From positions 1 through 64,000 of the forward strand of contig JASANE010024835.1 of NCBI GenBank assembly GCA_030248225.1: 64,000 bases of DNA. The letters are read 5' to 3'. Origin of the DNA: Trileptium ribeirensis. Taxonomy: Eukaryota; Nematoda; Enoplea; Enoplida; Thoracostomopsidae. Position 1 is the first letter of the stretch, and each line of letters opens with the position of its first letter. Below the pieces are notes generated by a model. That model did not search any database, had not been told where the DNA came from, and saw nothing but the letters and a program-made list of their open reading frames with translations. The position numbers were made by a program, and so were the translations under genes. Below, one piece after another: positions 1-11,736 of this stretch.

Positions 1-2
1 AG

Positions 3-399
3 CATACATGCCGACGGTCGGTCATGCCAGTGGGGTAGAGGCCCCCACGGGGGGGCGTGGGTCGCGGGCCCCCTGGCCGGCCAAATTTGTCTAGGGGGTC
101 GGTCTCGTGAGGACCTTTTTTTGTTTTTGATCGTCGGATGTATATTTTTCACCTGCGTGTTCAGTTTGTGTACATGCACCGCAAGAAACGCGAAGGCGAA
201 CAAAAAGCTTTCCATAAATTTACAGCTGCATATGCACCACTAGCAACAAGCTGGCACAATTTGCGCAAGTTTTGTGCTGCGCACCCCGGAGGAGGTGCTG
301 CGGGGGGTAACACCCCTGGACTTTTCGCCCTGGGGGGGGGTGGTCCGGACCTAAGGGAGGGTTACCCCCCTACCCCCCCCCGCCCTGCCGGCATGTATG
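3..399. mobile_element. GC-rich MITE-like element with terminal inverted repeats, copy 1
   Basis: The segment starts CATACATGCCGAC and ends GCCGGCATGTATG, a terminal inverted repeat of about 12 bases with one mismatch. Both arms hold long G and C runs with clustered GGTTACCCCCC-type motifs, very unlike the AT-rich surroundings. A related copy lies in inverted orientation at 61735-62441. Open frames here, such as 138-404, are by-products of the GC-rich sequence and match no protein. A non-autonomous DNA transposon is the best reading, but the target duplication is unclear. Confidence 0.6.
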
Positions 400-1552
400 G
401 TTAACAGTGATAACGCTAAAATTAGGACTGCCTAGTGATTTTGTGCGTAATTATTTTGTTTCATAAATGATTATATATTTCAACAAAATTGTTTTGTAAA
501 TTTGTTAATTCTACAAATCGAACATAAACGCAAAATTATATACCTAAGTTTTAACGCCCGTTATACACAAACGTGGATAGCACACGTTTTGACGATTGTG
601 GTAACTAAAGTCTGACGTACGCTGCATAGTTTGCACATCTGTTGTTATTCATTCGTATTCAACCGAATAACAGATCCTAGAAAGCTCGTTAATTTGCGTA
701 GGCTGCTTTCACGCGTGCAACCAGGTTACGATTCGTTCTATCGACGTGAGCATGTGAAACATTGCGTCCAACAAAAATTAATGCGTACGTTAAAAGCTTT
801 AATCAAAATTTTGCCTGACTCATACTGCTAACCGTAAGTTTTGTCGGAAGTTGAAAAATCGAATTTATATAATTTTCGCCATTTTCAGACATTGGCTATA
901 CTATAAAAAACGTTGCGGGTCCATGAAAAGCTGGTATATCATCTAGCATGCATGATTTCCAAAAAATGGTATATCAAGAGGCTAAGAAAACGAAATATTG
1001 AGTGCCTAAAGCGCGAGTGAATTTAGGGTGACATGACCAACCAAACTTATTTCGCGATAGCCAATGTCAAATCACAAACACGTAAAAATAAAATAGGGAA
1101 CGGGGATCGGTTTTTCGCTAGCTCAAAACATGAACTGTGAAACGCAGAGCCAAATATGCGACATTTATGTTTGCATGTAATACCAATTTTCCATTTGCAA
1201 AAAAAACTGTTTTCTAATGCCTATAAAATTTATATGTGGATCGTACCTGAGACCACGTCAGATAGATACACTTGTGTTGTCCTTTTGTCAAGTCAGTTCT
1301 CGATCGTGAAAGCGAAGAATACAAACAAATCACGTTTTATCTTGTCGCGTTCAAGTTAAGCTGTGTGCAAAATGACTCTAAGTTGTCCAACCGTTTAACG
1401 AAGCGCACGCCCTTTAGGCATATCAATTTTCTAGACACCCCGGACACCCAGAGGAGTCTTTACGTGACTGCTAAGTTTTGCATGAACAGTCTACGCTGAC
1501 TCTGAATTTTTCTTTGATGGTGTCTCACGCGACTGTAGCTAAAACGCGCGCC

Positions 1553-1676
1553 AAAATTTGAATTTCTTTACCTTGGCGTCTGTCAAGAATTGCACTTGGC
1601 CAAAATTTGAATCTTTTCACGATGTAGCGCTGCTAAAATTTGAATTTCCCGCCTCGACAGTTGTTAAAATTTGAAT
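1553..1676. repeat. Four AAAATTTGAAT motifs
   Basis: AAAATTTGAAT recurs four times with start spacings of 49, 33 and 31 bases, each preceded by a short GC-containing spacer. It could be a degenerate tandem array or a set of binding sites. Nothing else in the stretch helps decide. Confidence 0.6.
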
Positions 1677-2013
1677 TGCTACCTTTATAGTATAAATTAA
1701 AACATTAACCACATAAATCAGTCCGTCAGTACATTATAGTCTGTCCTATATAGTCAGCCCAGACGAGACAGATTATGCAGAGAGCTACCTGCGGATGCAA
1801 GGAAAACACATAGAGCTAGCTCGGGCTATAGCAATGTCCGTTGAATCTACTTTGATAGCCGGACAAGACTAAATCAAGCTGCACTCAACTTATCGTAAAC
1901 GAGCCAATGCATGCGTACACGTTTCGATACAGCAACGTTTAGGCGCACTTTGCGGTCACTATTTTGAGGCTTAGCACCGCATTTTGCTTGCCGCAAAGAA
2001 GTAAAAACGCGAT

Positions 2014-2107
2014 CGCTAATCTCGTTTCATCTCTTATGTAATAATAGACCATAAACATTGCGCTAATCTCGTTTCATCTCTTATGTAATAATAGATCATA
2101 AACATTG
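2014..2107. repeat. 47-base tandem duplication
   Basis: Two head-to-tail copies of a 47-base unit beginning CGCTAATCTCGTTTCATCTC (2014-2060 and 2061-2107). They differ at one base I can see (GACCATAAAC versus GATCATAAAC), so the duplication is recent compared with most repeats here. Confidence 0.95.
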
Positions 2108-3320
2108 CTCTCTCATTCAGAATGTCCTTAGATAAACGCGGACAAACGTACGAATTGGACAAATGTGATCGTATTAAACAACACAATCCGCTCAATTCAA
2201 ATTCCAAAATTTTTTGTTATTCAAATGCGAAAAATTTATTGCTATCTTTGAAACACAAAATTTTTATTTCAACTGAGAGCGGTGCGTTCAGAACATTTTT
2301 GCCCTCAATTTTGCGGTAAATGTACAGAGCCTAAAGCTCGGATCGGAAGGCTTACGCCCTCGAGTCATCCGCACTGCGTTTTTTCTAACTACGTAACGTC
2401 CGGCACCGAAATATGAGATGGGTTTTCGGATTTTTCGCTAGTGCAAAACTGGTACAGTTAAAAATTAAAATTAAAATTTTATGTTGAAATATTTATCAGT
2501 TTAATAATTACAAAAAATGTTCCTAAAATGTCTATCAAATTTGTATTCTGATTAGTGTCTGTTTATAGTTTATGTTTAATGTGATAACAATGCCATGATC
2601 GAATCGCTTTCATCGTTTGACTGTTTAAACAAACAAGCTCCGCTTAATTCAAATTCCAAAGGTCTCCCTTTATTAAAAATCTACAAACTTATTTGAAATT
2701 TGTTTATTACACAAAACATACAAAATTGTACATTCTAACTCATAGCGGTGTGTTCAGAACTTTTCGCGCTGTGTTTTAAAAACATTCGCTAACAAGTCTC
2801 GTGCGATATAGCAAAATAGGAATTTTGGTGTGGACACATAAACTTTCTCGGACATTATTGGTGTGATAGTTCAGACGATTCCGTCGTAAAATCGTACACG
2901 AAAGTATGTAGAAATGGTACTGATATTTTATTTAAAAATTAAAGATTTGTTATTCTATCTGATATTCAATTCTCTTGAAATCGCCGGTACTGGTTTCCAC
3001 TTTGCTTCTGGCAATATTTACCATCTGGCTAAATTCCTGATAATTGAAGTGGTTCTGGGTTTAAAAAAATTATATACGTATACTTTCCTTTATTTAGAGT
3101 TATGTAGTGATAGCTTTACTATATCGGATTAATATTCTTGCCAAACTGTATTAAATATCTATGCTCGCTACTATTTGGCTATTTTGCTAAGTGACAATTT
3201 ATATTGTTAATTTTGCCACGTGAAATGTGTTCCGAAAATGTATAACTACATGGCTAGTACCTCGGGTCAAAGGTCATTTTGATTTTTAAATTTCTTGTTA
3301 TTTTTTGTGAAAAGGAGGAA

Positions 3321-3497
3321 GTATGGTTGGATTATGATTTTTGTGACGGCCATCTGTTTAAATAGGCAAGGGATCCGTCACCAAAGAATGTGCGGTTCGA
3401 GGTGTGGCCACTAGAATGATGGTGGGACAGGAACTATGGCACCCGCCCTTTAGATTGCCTTATGTATGGCGCAGTGCGTGTCTATCCTTAAGCCTCT
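3321..3497 (+). repeat. Left arm of inverted repeat pair
   Basis: It matches the reverse complement of about 7741-7921 with scattered substitutions. Similarity stops on the inner side soon after the CTATCCTTAAGCC block, so the arm is about 180 bases. Confidence 0.75.
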
Positions 3498-4994
3498 TGC
3501 AGAAAACGCGGATCCCATTGCTTTTACAGTTGTTTTAACAAGCATGAAAATTGTCTGAAGTGGAGTATTATATTTGTTTTTTGGCGTATAGTTTAGAATT
3601 CCAGGATTATTGCGGGGTGTTTCAAGAATAATAGGTACTACACATATAGGTAAAAATGTTACCCCAAATTATTTAACAATATTAACATCAGTATAAAAAT
3701 TTAGGTGTTTCGGCTTAAATAAATAAATCGTGGGGTAAAATAAAGTGGCATAAATACTTTCAATATCGGCCCTGTGTCGAGTGAGCATTCGGGGCTAGCT
3801 ACAGGGGTTAACTTCGTGAGAAACCCAGGGCGAGTAAGGGGTGTGGTATTAGGACAACCAGTCCTAAGTTGCTTTCTCTCTTCATAACTACGCCCTGGCA
3901 TTCTTTTCCGGCGCCAGGGGATCGAGATAGACAAAGTTCTAACTAGGGGTGTTTTCACCACGATCTAGTTCATAATATAATCCTCGCGTATTCTCTTCCG
4001 GAGCACATTACATTAGATATGGCTAATTATACAGCTTAAATCTAAGATTTTAGGTTCAGGTAATTGAATAGAATTATGGGATATTCCTTTTCCGAATATT
4101 CTGTTTAACCTCAAAAGAGAACTAATTACTAAAATACCCTACACCATAAAGGGTGATAGGTTAAGTGAAAGGAGTAAAAGTGAGGATACAAACCAGCTTG
4201 AAACAGAAAGCGGACTGGATACTAAATGGCCAGGGAATAGAGTCGGTCAAAAAGAATTCATCATATTGTGTGTATTATACTAAACTGTTTTATCAATAAT
4301 ATATAAATATTTTTACTTTCGACTTTGGTTCCAAATTTTCTAGCAAAATATTGCCTTATTGGGGCTGGTGTCTTTTTCACACATATAAAATTTTTCATTT
4401 ATAACTCAAGGGCTGGTCGCCACTCCCACCTTGGTACTCCCTGTCGTCTCTGGCATGGTCTATGAGCATGCATTTACGTAAAACTTATATAACTTGTTAC
4501 CTAAATTTAGTGACTAGCTATGATGTATTTATTTATATATATAAATAAAATATATTTAAATTCATATATTCCTAAATTTCTTTAAATATCCCAATACCAC
4601 AAAATTCCACTTTTATACTTAAAACCATCCAAAAATACATCTTTCTTTTTAAATATCACTTTTCCTAGCCCATATTTCACATTCACCCACCCCCTTATGC
4701 GAGACTAAACTTTGTATGCGCCCAGCAATAATCCTCTTTTGTCATTCCGAAAAAATCGGTAATCGAACATTTTTTGGCGATCCTATATCCATCTTCAAAC
4801 GGTTTAAAAACATTTGCGTCACGGGTTTTAAAAGCGTATAAATAATGTTACCGAACATTTTAATAAAATTGTTAAGCTTTTGTTGAACATAATTTTACAG
4901 AGTTTTAATTTGAAGACTTGTCATTCGGGAAGAGTATAGCATCCGACCTCAAATTTAGCGAACAAACATGCAGGCTAGGTAACGCAGCTCGTAT

Positions 4995-5440
4995 CGATTG
5001 TTTGCGAACATGAATATATACTTTATGCGAGTGCGATATTTAATGCAATTTAATTAGAATAATGCAACACGTCACTGCTCGCGAACAGACGACCCTGTTT
5101 TGATGTTGGCGAACATGACTGTATTATGCGAGATTTAATTTGACTTAATCAGAATAATATTAAACGTAATTGTTCGCGAACAGAAGAGCGTGTTTTGTTG
5201 TTCGCGAACAGTACGTTGTGTGTTAGTTACCAGGATGTAAGTACTTATCACATTCCTTTTAATATATATACTCTATCAACATTGTTTGCCCTAATGTTCG
5301 CGAAAACACTATTTGAGAGTACTGAACTTAAATGTAGGCATTTTATATCAAATTCTATTTTTGCAAAAAAATTTGTGATTTTGTTAAAAATTGTATTTGG
5401 TTTCGCGATAACGAATGTAATTGTTCGCGAAACTCCGCTC
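4995..5440. repeat. Degenerate ~110-bp tandem repeat built around TTCGCGAA palindromes
   Basis: The palindrome (T)GTTCGCGAAC(A), or a one-sided form of it, occurs near 5001, 5079, 5109, 5172, 5200, 5297, 5401 and 5421. Two longer units can be aligned (about 4997-5105 and 5108-5195), each reading CGAACATGA, then TATGCGAG, then an AATTTAAT-AGAATAAT block, then CGCGAACAGA. It lies inside the long-TIR element. Function unknown. Confidence 0.7.
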
Positions 5441-7740
5441 TAATACTCTTGCACAAATCAGTTACGTCTTTACGAGCATCTAAATCCACTAACATCTTTA
5501 CGAGCAAGCAAATGTGTTTTGTAACGTGAAACTGACTAGGTCGATGTATTTAAATAACATTGACTAGTGCAAAGTACATTTTCGAAGAGTTTTTGAACCA
5601 TTCGGCTACGTAATTTAAACAGAGGAGTATTTAGTTCGACTACAAAATTTAATTTTGCAACACGAAACCGAAATTTGACTAAATATATAGTTCGCGTAAA
5701 ATCGATAGCAAAACCGCACTTTGCTTCATAACAACGAATTGCGGCCTCGGTCGCTTTTTGCAAAACAGGATTGCGGCTGGGTGTATTTTAAGTTTACTGG
5801 GGCATTACACTAAACCCTAAATTTCACCAAATTTCATTTTTTACTCCATTTCTCACTTTTTCAATCAAAATTCAAACTACCCTCTCTCCCCAAAAACTTA
5901 ACCAATACCTTTAAAATTTTAATATCCTTTTTCACATAACCAATCCTATCCGTATATTTAATCTACCCCTCTTCCCTTTCTCTATTTTTATAAATTTTAC
6001 ATTTTCCTAAAATTCCAATTTTCCCCATTTTTTCACATTTTTCAAATATCTCCAATTTTATAAAAGCTTAACTTCCATTTCTCAAATTCCTAATTTTAAC
6101 TCCCATACATACCCCCTATAACATATTAGTATTCCACCCCAACCTCTCTCTACTTTTTCTAAGGCAAACCCCCACACCCTTACCAGGTTTTCCAAATTTC
6201 TTATTTTCAAATTTTCAATTAAACTCCCCCTTAAATTTATATTATATAATAAATATATATTATATATCATTATTATGGTGCGTAGTTCTCTTACGGTATT
6301 AAGTACCGTTTCTTGTCTTCAATTTGGCGTAGTATAAATTAGTGAATTTACTTATTTTGATATATTGAATTGGAAGGGAGTCTATGATGATTATTGATTA
6401 ATAATGTTTTGGTGATGACTGGGATGACCTAGCTAGGAGTTACGACGTGTCTTTTATGAATTTAGTTGTTATTGTTTAGTTCGGGACTTGCGTTGAGATA
6501 TCGACTGGTTTCGTTTGTTATTTGGAATATGACTCTATGCTTGGACAGAGAATTATTAGAGTGTTATTTTAAGGAGTTCCTAGCTAGCGTTCTTCAGCGT
6601 ATACTTACGTTTATTATTCAGCGTGTAATGTTACCGTTCGAGTTATTGTAGTATAAATGTGCATTTCGTTGTCGGATGATAATCATTCGTAGAGTCTCTA
6701 ACTTAATAGTATTCCGAAGAGGATGAGCTATCGTTATTCTGCTATGTACGGAGTGTTTTGTTACATTATCAAGTGGGCGGTAGGACCATCTCACGCCGCT
6801 TAGCGAAAGTGCTGAACTTCTTATTTAGCGAGTTTTCTCGCTTCCGATTTGATTGCTAACATATGCTTTGCATGGAAACTGGACATAAAACTGGAGTGGG
6901 CTAAATATAGTCGCGCGTTAGCCGGTGTCAATTGTGTGGTTTTGCAACTCACCGTGTAATGGCTAAAGAGCAGATCGTTGGTAATTTGTATACATGTACC
7001 AAGTTACTGTGTTAACGTATATCAACCGGTTATGAACAATAACACGTTAGTTCCGGGAAATTCCCGTGTAGTTGCGAATAGCTGCCTTGATTGGATTCAA
7101 TCCGCCAAATTAAGGGCTACGGGCGTTCGATGACGTACCGAATAGTATCAAAACGGAGTTTACGACCGAACTCGTATTGTTAATATAGAACTGCGGACCT
7201 TTTCATACATAATTATTCGTTCGTCGTTGTGTTAATGCATATCACTGGTGGACTATATTCAAGGCGTTATAAACCTAAATTCATGCAGTGCCGTAGAACT
7301 TAACTTAGATTTAAGACTCTTCTACTGGGTCAAAGTCGAGTTGGCCAGTCTGTTGTAACATTTATCAGAAGCAGTGCTCGAGCCTAGGAGTTCCCGACTA
7401 AGGTGACAGTATAGTATTCGAGCGACGCTTCAGTAATAAACGTTCACTATCAACGGGTTATTGTTGTTGCGTCGACTACAAGAGCGTAATAAAGACATTG
7501 GTACTTGCTGAACTGCTATTATAGTTGAGGTGAATTCAAAGTAGGAACACTAGGAAATTCGCTTTTCACCACTTCCCTGGTACGCCAGATTACGAAGTCG
7601 CGCACCCCAGTTTGTCAATATTAGAAGTTGTTTGGTGGCCTGACCTCAAAATTGTAAACATTGTGTGTTATAGTAATAGCTGGTGGTCGGAGCGTCGCGT
7701 AAGCACACACTACACTGCCGTAAAAAATTGAGCTCCGACA

Positions 7741-7921
7741 TGCCTAAGGATAGACATGCCACCCTGCGCCATAACTAACGCAATCTAAAGAACACGTGCC
7801 ATACTTACTATCCCACCGGCATTCTACTGGCCATACCTAGAACCGCACATTCATCGGTGACGAATTCCTCCCTTATTTAAATTCCGATAGCCGTCATAAA
7901 AATTCCCCATCCAACCCTACC
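7741..7921 (-). repeat. Right arm of inverted repeat pair
   Basis: Reverse-complement partner of 3321-3497. The inner end carries TGCCTAAGGATAGACATGCC and the outer end runs into CCATCCAACCCTAC. Confidence 0.75.
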
Positions 7922-8275
7922 CCAATCAGCTAAAAGCATACAACACTTGTTTAGCAAACACTTCAAAAATAGTTAATTTATAAACAGTTATATTAAAATA
8001 TTGTGGTCATATATCAGGCACTTCAATTTTATGTGCGGTGCCGCGCTGGTGTTGGAAAAATAGTGTCGCGTCATGAATGTGCTGTACGTGAGGAGGTCTA
8101 GGATTAGTTTGTTTACACCGGAAGGCCGTGTTGGATTTTCCGCGGTAAAGGTTGTGGCGCGTTTTTTAATTGGTGATGGATGATCTTTTGTCCTTGTGGA
8201 TGGTTGGGATGAGTATTTTCCTATATAAGGGATCCTCTATTACTGCATTGCCTAGGTGCGTTTTCTCACTGTAAT
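7922..8275. other. Intergenic stretch, nothing recognised
   Basis: It separates the long-TIR element from the first SINE. No coding or RNA signal is visible. Confidence 0.5.
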
Positions 8276-8465
8276 TTTCTTATTTAGGCCTAGTGGTAGG
8301 TGCTGAAGGATCAAAGGTTGTGGAAAGCAGTCGACCGATAAGTTAGGCTGGGGTGAGCTGCGAACCCAGATGCTCACGCATTTGGACCTGCAAGTAGGCG
8401 CCCTTCCGACCTAGCTATCCTTGCCCGACTTCGCTCCAGTTACAAAGTAACTTATTCGGCATCCT
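8276..8465 (-). mobile_element. tRNA-derived SINE, degenerate copy 1
   Basis: On the minus strand this reads as a tRNA-like head followed by a body ending near 8276. It aligns with the better-kept copy at 8680-8860 over the head, the AAAGCAG-GATCGA junction and the body (TTTAGGCCTAGTGG). The B box is damaged (plus-strand GCTGCGAACCC instead of GGATTCGAACC). Pol III promoter function is therefore doubtful. Confidence 0.65.
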
Positions 8466-8679
8466 ACCGTCTTTCATCAGAACCTGCCCCTGTCTTTTGT
8501 GCACAACCGCGTTTTATTATATATGCAATTGCAATATATTTTGTTTCATAATCGGATTATCGATAAGCATCACTTAAGCTGTTAGGCGTTAGGCCAGACA
8601 TGTGGCGTAAGGGGCGCAGGTGTGATTCTGAGTTCAGCAAGGCGGCAGTAGTATACGACCTCCATCTTGTATAATATAT

Positions 8680-8860
8680 TTTATTTAGACCTAGTGTTGG
8701 TGCTAAACGATCATAGTGGAAAGCAGCTGATCGAAAAGTTGGACTGGGGTGGGATTCGAACCCACGGCTCCTCGCCTTTGGATCCCATGCAGACGCTCTA
8801 TTGATTGAGCTATCCCTGCCCGACTTCGCAGCAGTTATATAATAGCTATATTCGACATTT
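8680..8860 (-). mobile_element. tRNA-derived SINE, copy 2 with intact A and B boxes
   Basis: The reverse complement carries a clear A box (TAGCTCAATCAATAGAGC, near 8792-8811) and a perfect B box (GGTTCGAATCC, near 8753-8763), spaced as in a tRNA. Downstream sequence shared with copy 1 extends past the tRNA-like part, which a plain tRNA gene would not do. The anticodon arm does not fold convincingly, so I call it a SINE head, not a working tRNA. Confidence 0.7.
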
Positions 8861-9169
8861 ACTACAGAGCGCATTTCTTCGTTAAGTTGAAGGGCCGGCT
8901 TAATTCTTTCGGGACAGAGACTGCTTATAGATGTAACGGTAAAGATCGTGGGTTCGAATTCTAAACTAGTTCCACATTCCAGCTGTCTGACAGGCACATA
9001 CTTTCCTCATGAAGCTTCTATCGTTACATTAATTCGAAAGCTGTGGACCCAACAAGCCCTGGCTTTCCCACGGAGGAGGAAGAAGGGGCATCAAGGTATT
9101 TCGTCGTTTCTTGAGGTGCGCTCCAGAACAGCCCTGCAGTTATATTTTGGTGTCCCAACTTCACCCCCC

Positions 9170-10003
9170 TGTCGTAAACTATAACAACAAACTGGACTAA
9201 CCCGACAATTTGACAATCCGCACAACTTGCGATGCGGATGAGAGCCGGCGATAGTTTCGATAACAGACCCACGATACCAACGGAAAAACGGTAATGTCTC
9301 GATACGCCGAATGATTGTGATTGATGAGGACACTGGGTTGTTTATGACGCCACTACTGACTCGCAATAGAGTCGATGTAGACTCGAGTCTAATTACGTAC
9401 ACGGAATGCTGACTTGGGATAGGGGACTGTTGCTGTTGCTACTGTTAGCGCTGAAGATATGATGGTGCTGAGTTCTAGTGATGACGACGCGGATGATTGC
9501 TGTGATGATCGAGAACGATGAAACAACGGATTGTCAGTGTCTCTATGATTATGTTGTTGATCATAATTACCAATTACCACGGAGCTACTCCGCGGACGAA
9601 CCAACCGGTGTTAATGCACTACGAAGAACACAGTTATTGTCAAATCCGAGCCACTGTGGCTGCTAAACCAGTCGATAAAGTCAAGAGTCGATATTTCAAA
9701 ACCGAGAGACGAGATCACTGCAAACAGTTGAAACTCGTAGTCAAATTGCTACCAAAAAGAGAACCCGTCGTTCATTGGCATATGACGCATTTCATTTCTA
9801 TCATATAAACTATAGATACTCTGAAACACCGCTGATGCACGAGATTCGGGAACCAGCTATCATAACCCAATTCGCTTCGGATCCATAATGTTCTTCAATG
9901 CTCTGTTTGAGTTCTTGATTCCTGAAGCAAATAAAAAACAGCAAGTAGACCGGCAGACCAATAGACATAACATGCAATTCGTGGTATAATGTTATCCACG
10001 GCA
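9170..10003 (-). repeat. 3' LTR of the BEL/Pao element
   Basis: Starts TGTCGTAAACTATAA and ends ATCCACGGCA on the plus strand. It is nearly collinear with the other LTR, with scattered substitutions and small indels, for example an extra CAACAA near the start. Being the low-coordinate LTR of a minus-strand element, it is the downstream one. Confidence 0.92.
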
Positions 10004-10077
10004 CTCCCGGCGGCGACAGTTGTTTCTCGAATCACACCGCCACAACTAAGTTTATTGTCCATACAAATTATAAATAA

Positions 10078-10674
10078 CTAATGCGAGCGCGGATTCGGTT
10101 CGAACGCAGACAAACCGCGTGCAATACAGGTGTTTATACCATTCGAGTCTGTTCCTCTAACCAATGCTGCACGTTGAGTTGCTTCCTCTACCTCTGCTTC
10201 AGTAAAACCTTCAAATTCGATTTCATCAGTCGTCTGAACATCTCCAGGTGTGTTCGGCGAACAACAATCCGTCGAACCAATGTCTAGCGGATATAAAAAA
10301 CTGACGGACCGCCGCACGACTGCCTTATTGGGTAACAAAAGTTTCACAGTGCGAACTTCACCGTCTGTGCCGGGTACAACGTCCAAAACACGTCCCAGTT
10401 TCCACGATGTCCGAGAGAGATTTGGATCTTGGACGATAACTACCTCTCCAACATTCGGTGTTTTCCGGACCGCCCTTCGTCGATTTCGGTGATCAGACTG
10501 TCCACGTTCCCGGAGACTTAGCATATATTCATCTGCCCAATATTCCCATAAGGAACGAAGTCGTTTCTGTTTATATTTCCAAAAACCAACCAAGTCGCGC
10601 CCAACGTCCCCAAGATCATTTCTTTCAATGTTAGCGGTAGTGACGTCCGGCATTACAACAGATAAATCGGTCAA
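10078..10674 (-). pseudogene. BEL/Pao integrase C-terminal (DUF5641-like) region
   Basis: A 198-codon open stretch with the family's typical blocks: a FWKYKQKRLRSLWEYWADEY segment, then SLRERGQ, a basic patch, VGEVVIVQDPNLSR, WKLGRV and GTDGEVRTVKL. It is the last pol segment before the 3' LTR. It is open by itself but separated by frame breaks from the integrase core upstream (10696 and higher). Confidence 0.88.
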
Positions 10675-10689
10675 GAAATCAATAGGTTG

Positions 10690-11736
10690 TAAAGATTAAC
10701 CTAAATGAAAGTCTCCATACATATACGTGATTAGACGAGTAGTACAGATAGTCTCAGCTTCTACGAGCAGCGTTAACAGTTCAGACCAATCGAGTAACCG
10801 TCGCCCGATTGCCACCTTCATCGAGCGCTTAACAAGCCCAACAAGACGCTCATACACGCCGCCTTTCCAAGGCGCTAGTTCAGTTATAAAGCGCCAGTAA
10901 ATCCCGTTATTCGCCGCGTACGACTGAACATTGTCATCATTCAAAATCGTCTGCCAAACACGATCCAACACCATTTTGGTCGTTTTGAACTGAGCGGCAT
11001 TGTCATTGATTATGTCACTGATTATCTGCTCTGGCGTGCCACGACGTCCGATGAAACGGATTAAGCATTGTAGAAATTCTTTCGAAGTGCAGTCGGCAAC
11101 AATTTATAAGTGAACAGCTCGGAGGCTAGACACGTAAAAAGGCATACCCGCACCTTCTTGACATCATTCACCAAGCGCACATATATGGGACCGAAATAAT
11201 GCAAGCCAACGTACTTAAATTGACTTCACTTGGACAATCTTTCGACAGGCCAGGGGGCATTTGCGGCAATACAAAAGGGCCGCCCATGTGACGTTTGCAA
11301 ACCACACATCGGCGAATTATTTTTCTGACCACTGATCTTCCGCGAAGAATCCAAAACTCACGGCGAACTCGACTAAGCGTATGACTAACTCCCGCCTGAA
11401 ATGCAGACTCATGAGCTTCCCGTACAATGAAAGTAGTCACCATGTGATCACCGTGTAGTAGACACGGTGTTTTTGCCTCAGTACTTGTCTCTGCATGCGC
11501 CCGTAACAACGAATGATTCCGTTATGGTCTAACCTGATCCCGAGTTGCTTATGTAAGGCATGACGCCTTCCTTCTTTTAAACAGACGTAAACATCCTCAA
11601 AACAATCTTTTTGAATATGGCGTAACCAAATTGTTTTGGCCAATTCCATATCTACACGCCTCACGACTGGTTCGACCGACACTAATGCAAACACATTATC
11701 CAAGTCTGGATGAGCACTCTTAACGCGTTGAGTCAA
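10690..11736 (-). pseudogene. BEL/Pao integrase (zinc-binding and core domains), broken
   Basis: Minus-strand pieces at 11437-11736, 11168-11509 and 10696-10974 carry the HHCC zinc-binding module (an AHESAFQAGVSHT stretch, later CVVCKRH) and the end of the catalytic core (LAPWKGGVYERLVGLVK, which includes the conserved Glu). The pieces lie in different frames and the middle of the core is not open. Integration function is lost. Confidence 0.85.

Larger units (their letters stand above)
421..3250. other. Intergenic AT-rich stretch, no supportable gene
   Basis: Only short open frames (under 80 codons) without recognisable motifs are present. Structure is limited to four AAAATTTGAAT motifs (from 1553, 1602, 1635 and 1666) and a 47-base tandem duplication at 2014-2107. 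I see no promoter, RNA gene or exon I can defend. Confidence 0.6.
3321..7921. mobile_element. 4.6-kb element with ~180-bp inverted terminal arms, no transposase seen
   Basis: The left arm (about 3321-3497) and right arm (about 7741-7921) are inverted copies, similar over their whole length by eye, both containing a GTCACC-spacer-AATGTGCGGTTC block. The interior is AT-rich, without an open frame resembling a transposase, and carries the TTCGCGAA repeat block at about 5000-5440 and a C-rich, low-complexity tract at about 5820-6250. A large non-autonomous DNA transposon or foldback element fits. Two inverted insertions of one short repeat is the alternative. Confidence 0.55.

Noticed and set aside
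138..404. 88-codon open frame in the GC-rich start of the window
   Set aside because: It lies wholly inside the GC-rich inverted-repeat element, consists of low-complexity Gly/Pro runs, and has no counterpart reading in copy 2.
4995..5440. CRISPR array
   Set aside because: The repeated palindromes are unevenly spaced and the longer units are degenerate tandem copies, not constant repeats with unique spacers; the genome is eukaryotic.
8740..8826. Functional tRNA gene
   Set aside because: The A and B boxes are good, but the anticodon arm does not fold and the similarity to the neighbouring copy extends into a SINE body.
8557..8997. 146-codon minus-strand open frame
   Set aside because: It crosses the tRNA-derived SINE; its residues come from the tRNA-like sequence and match no protein.
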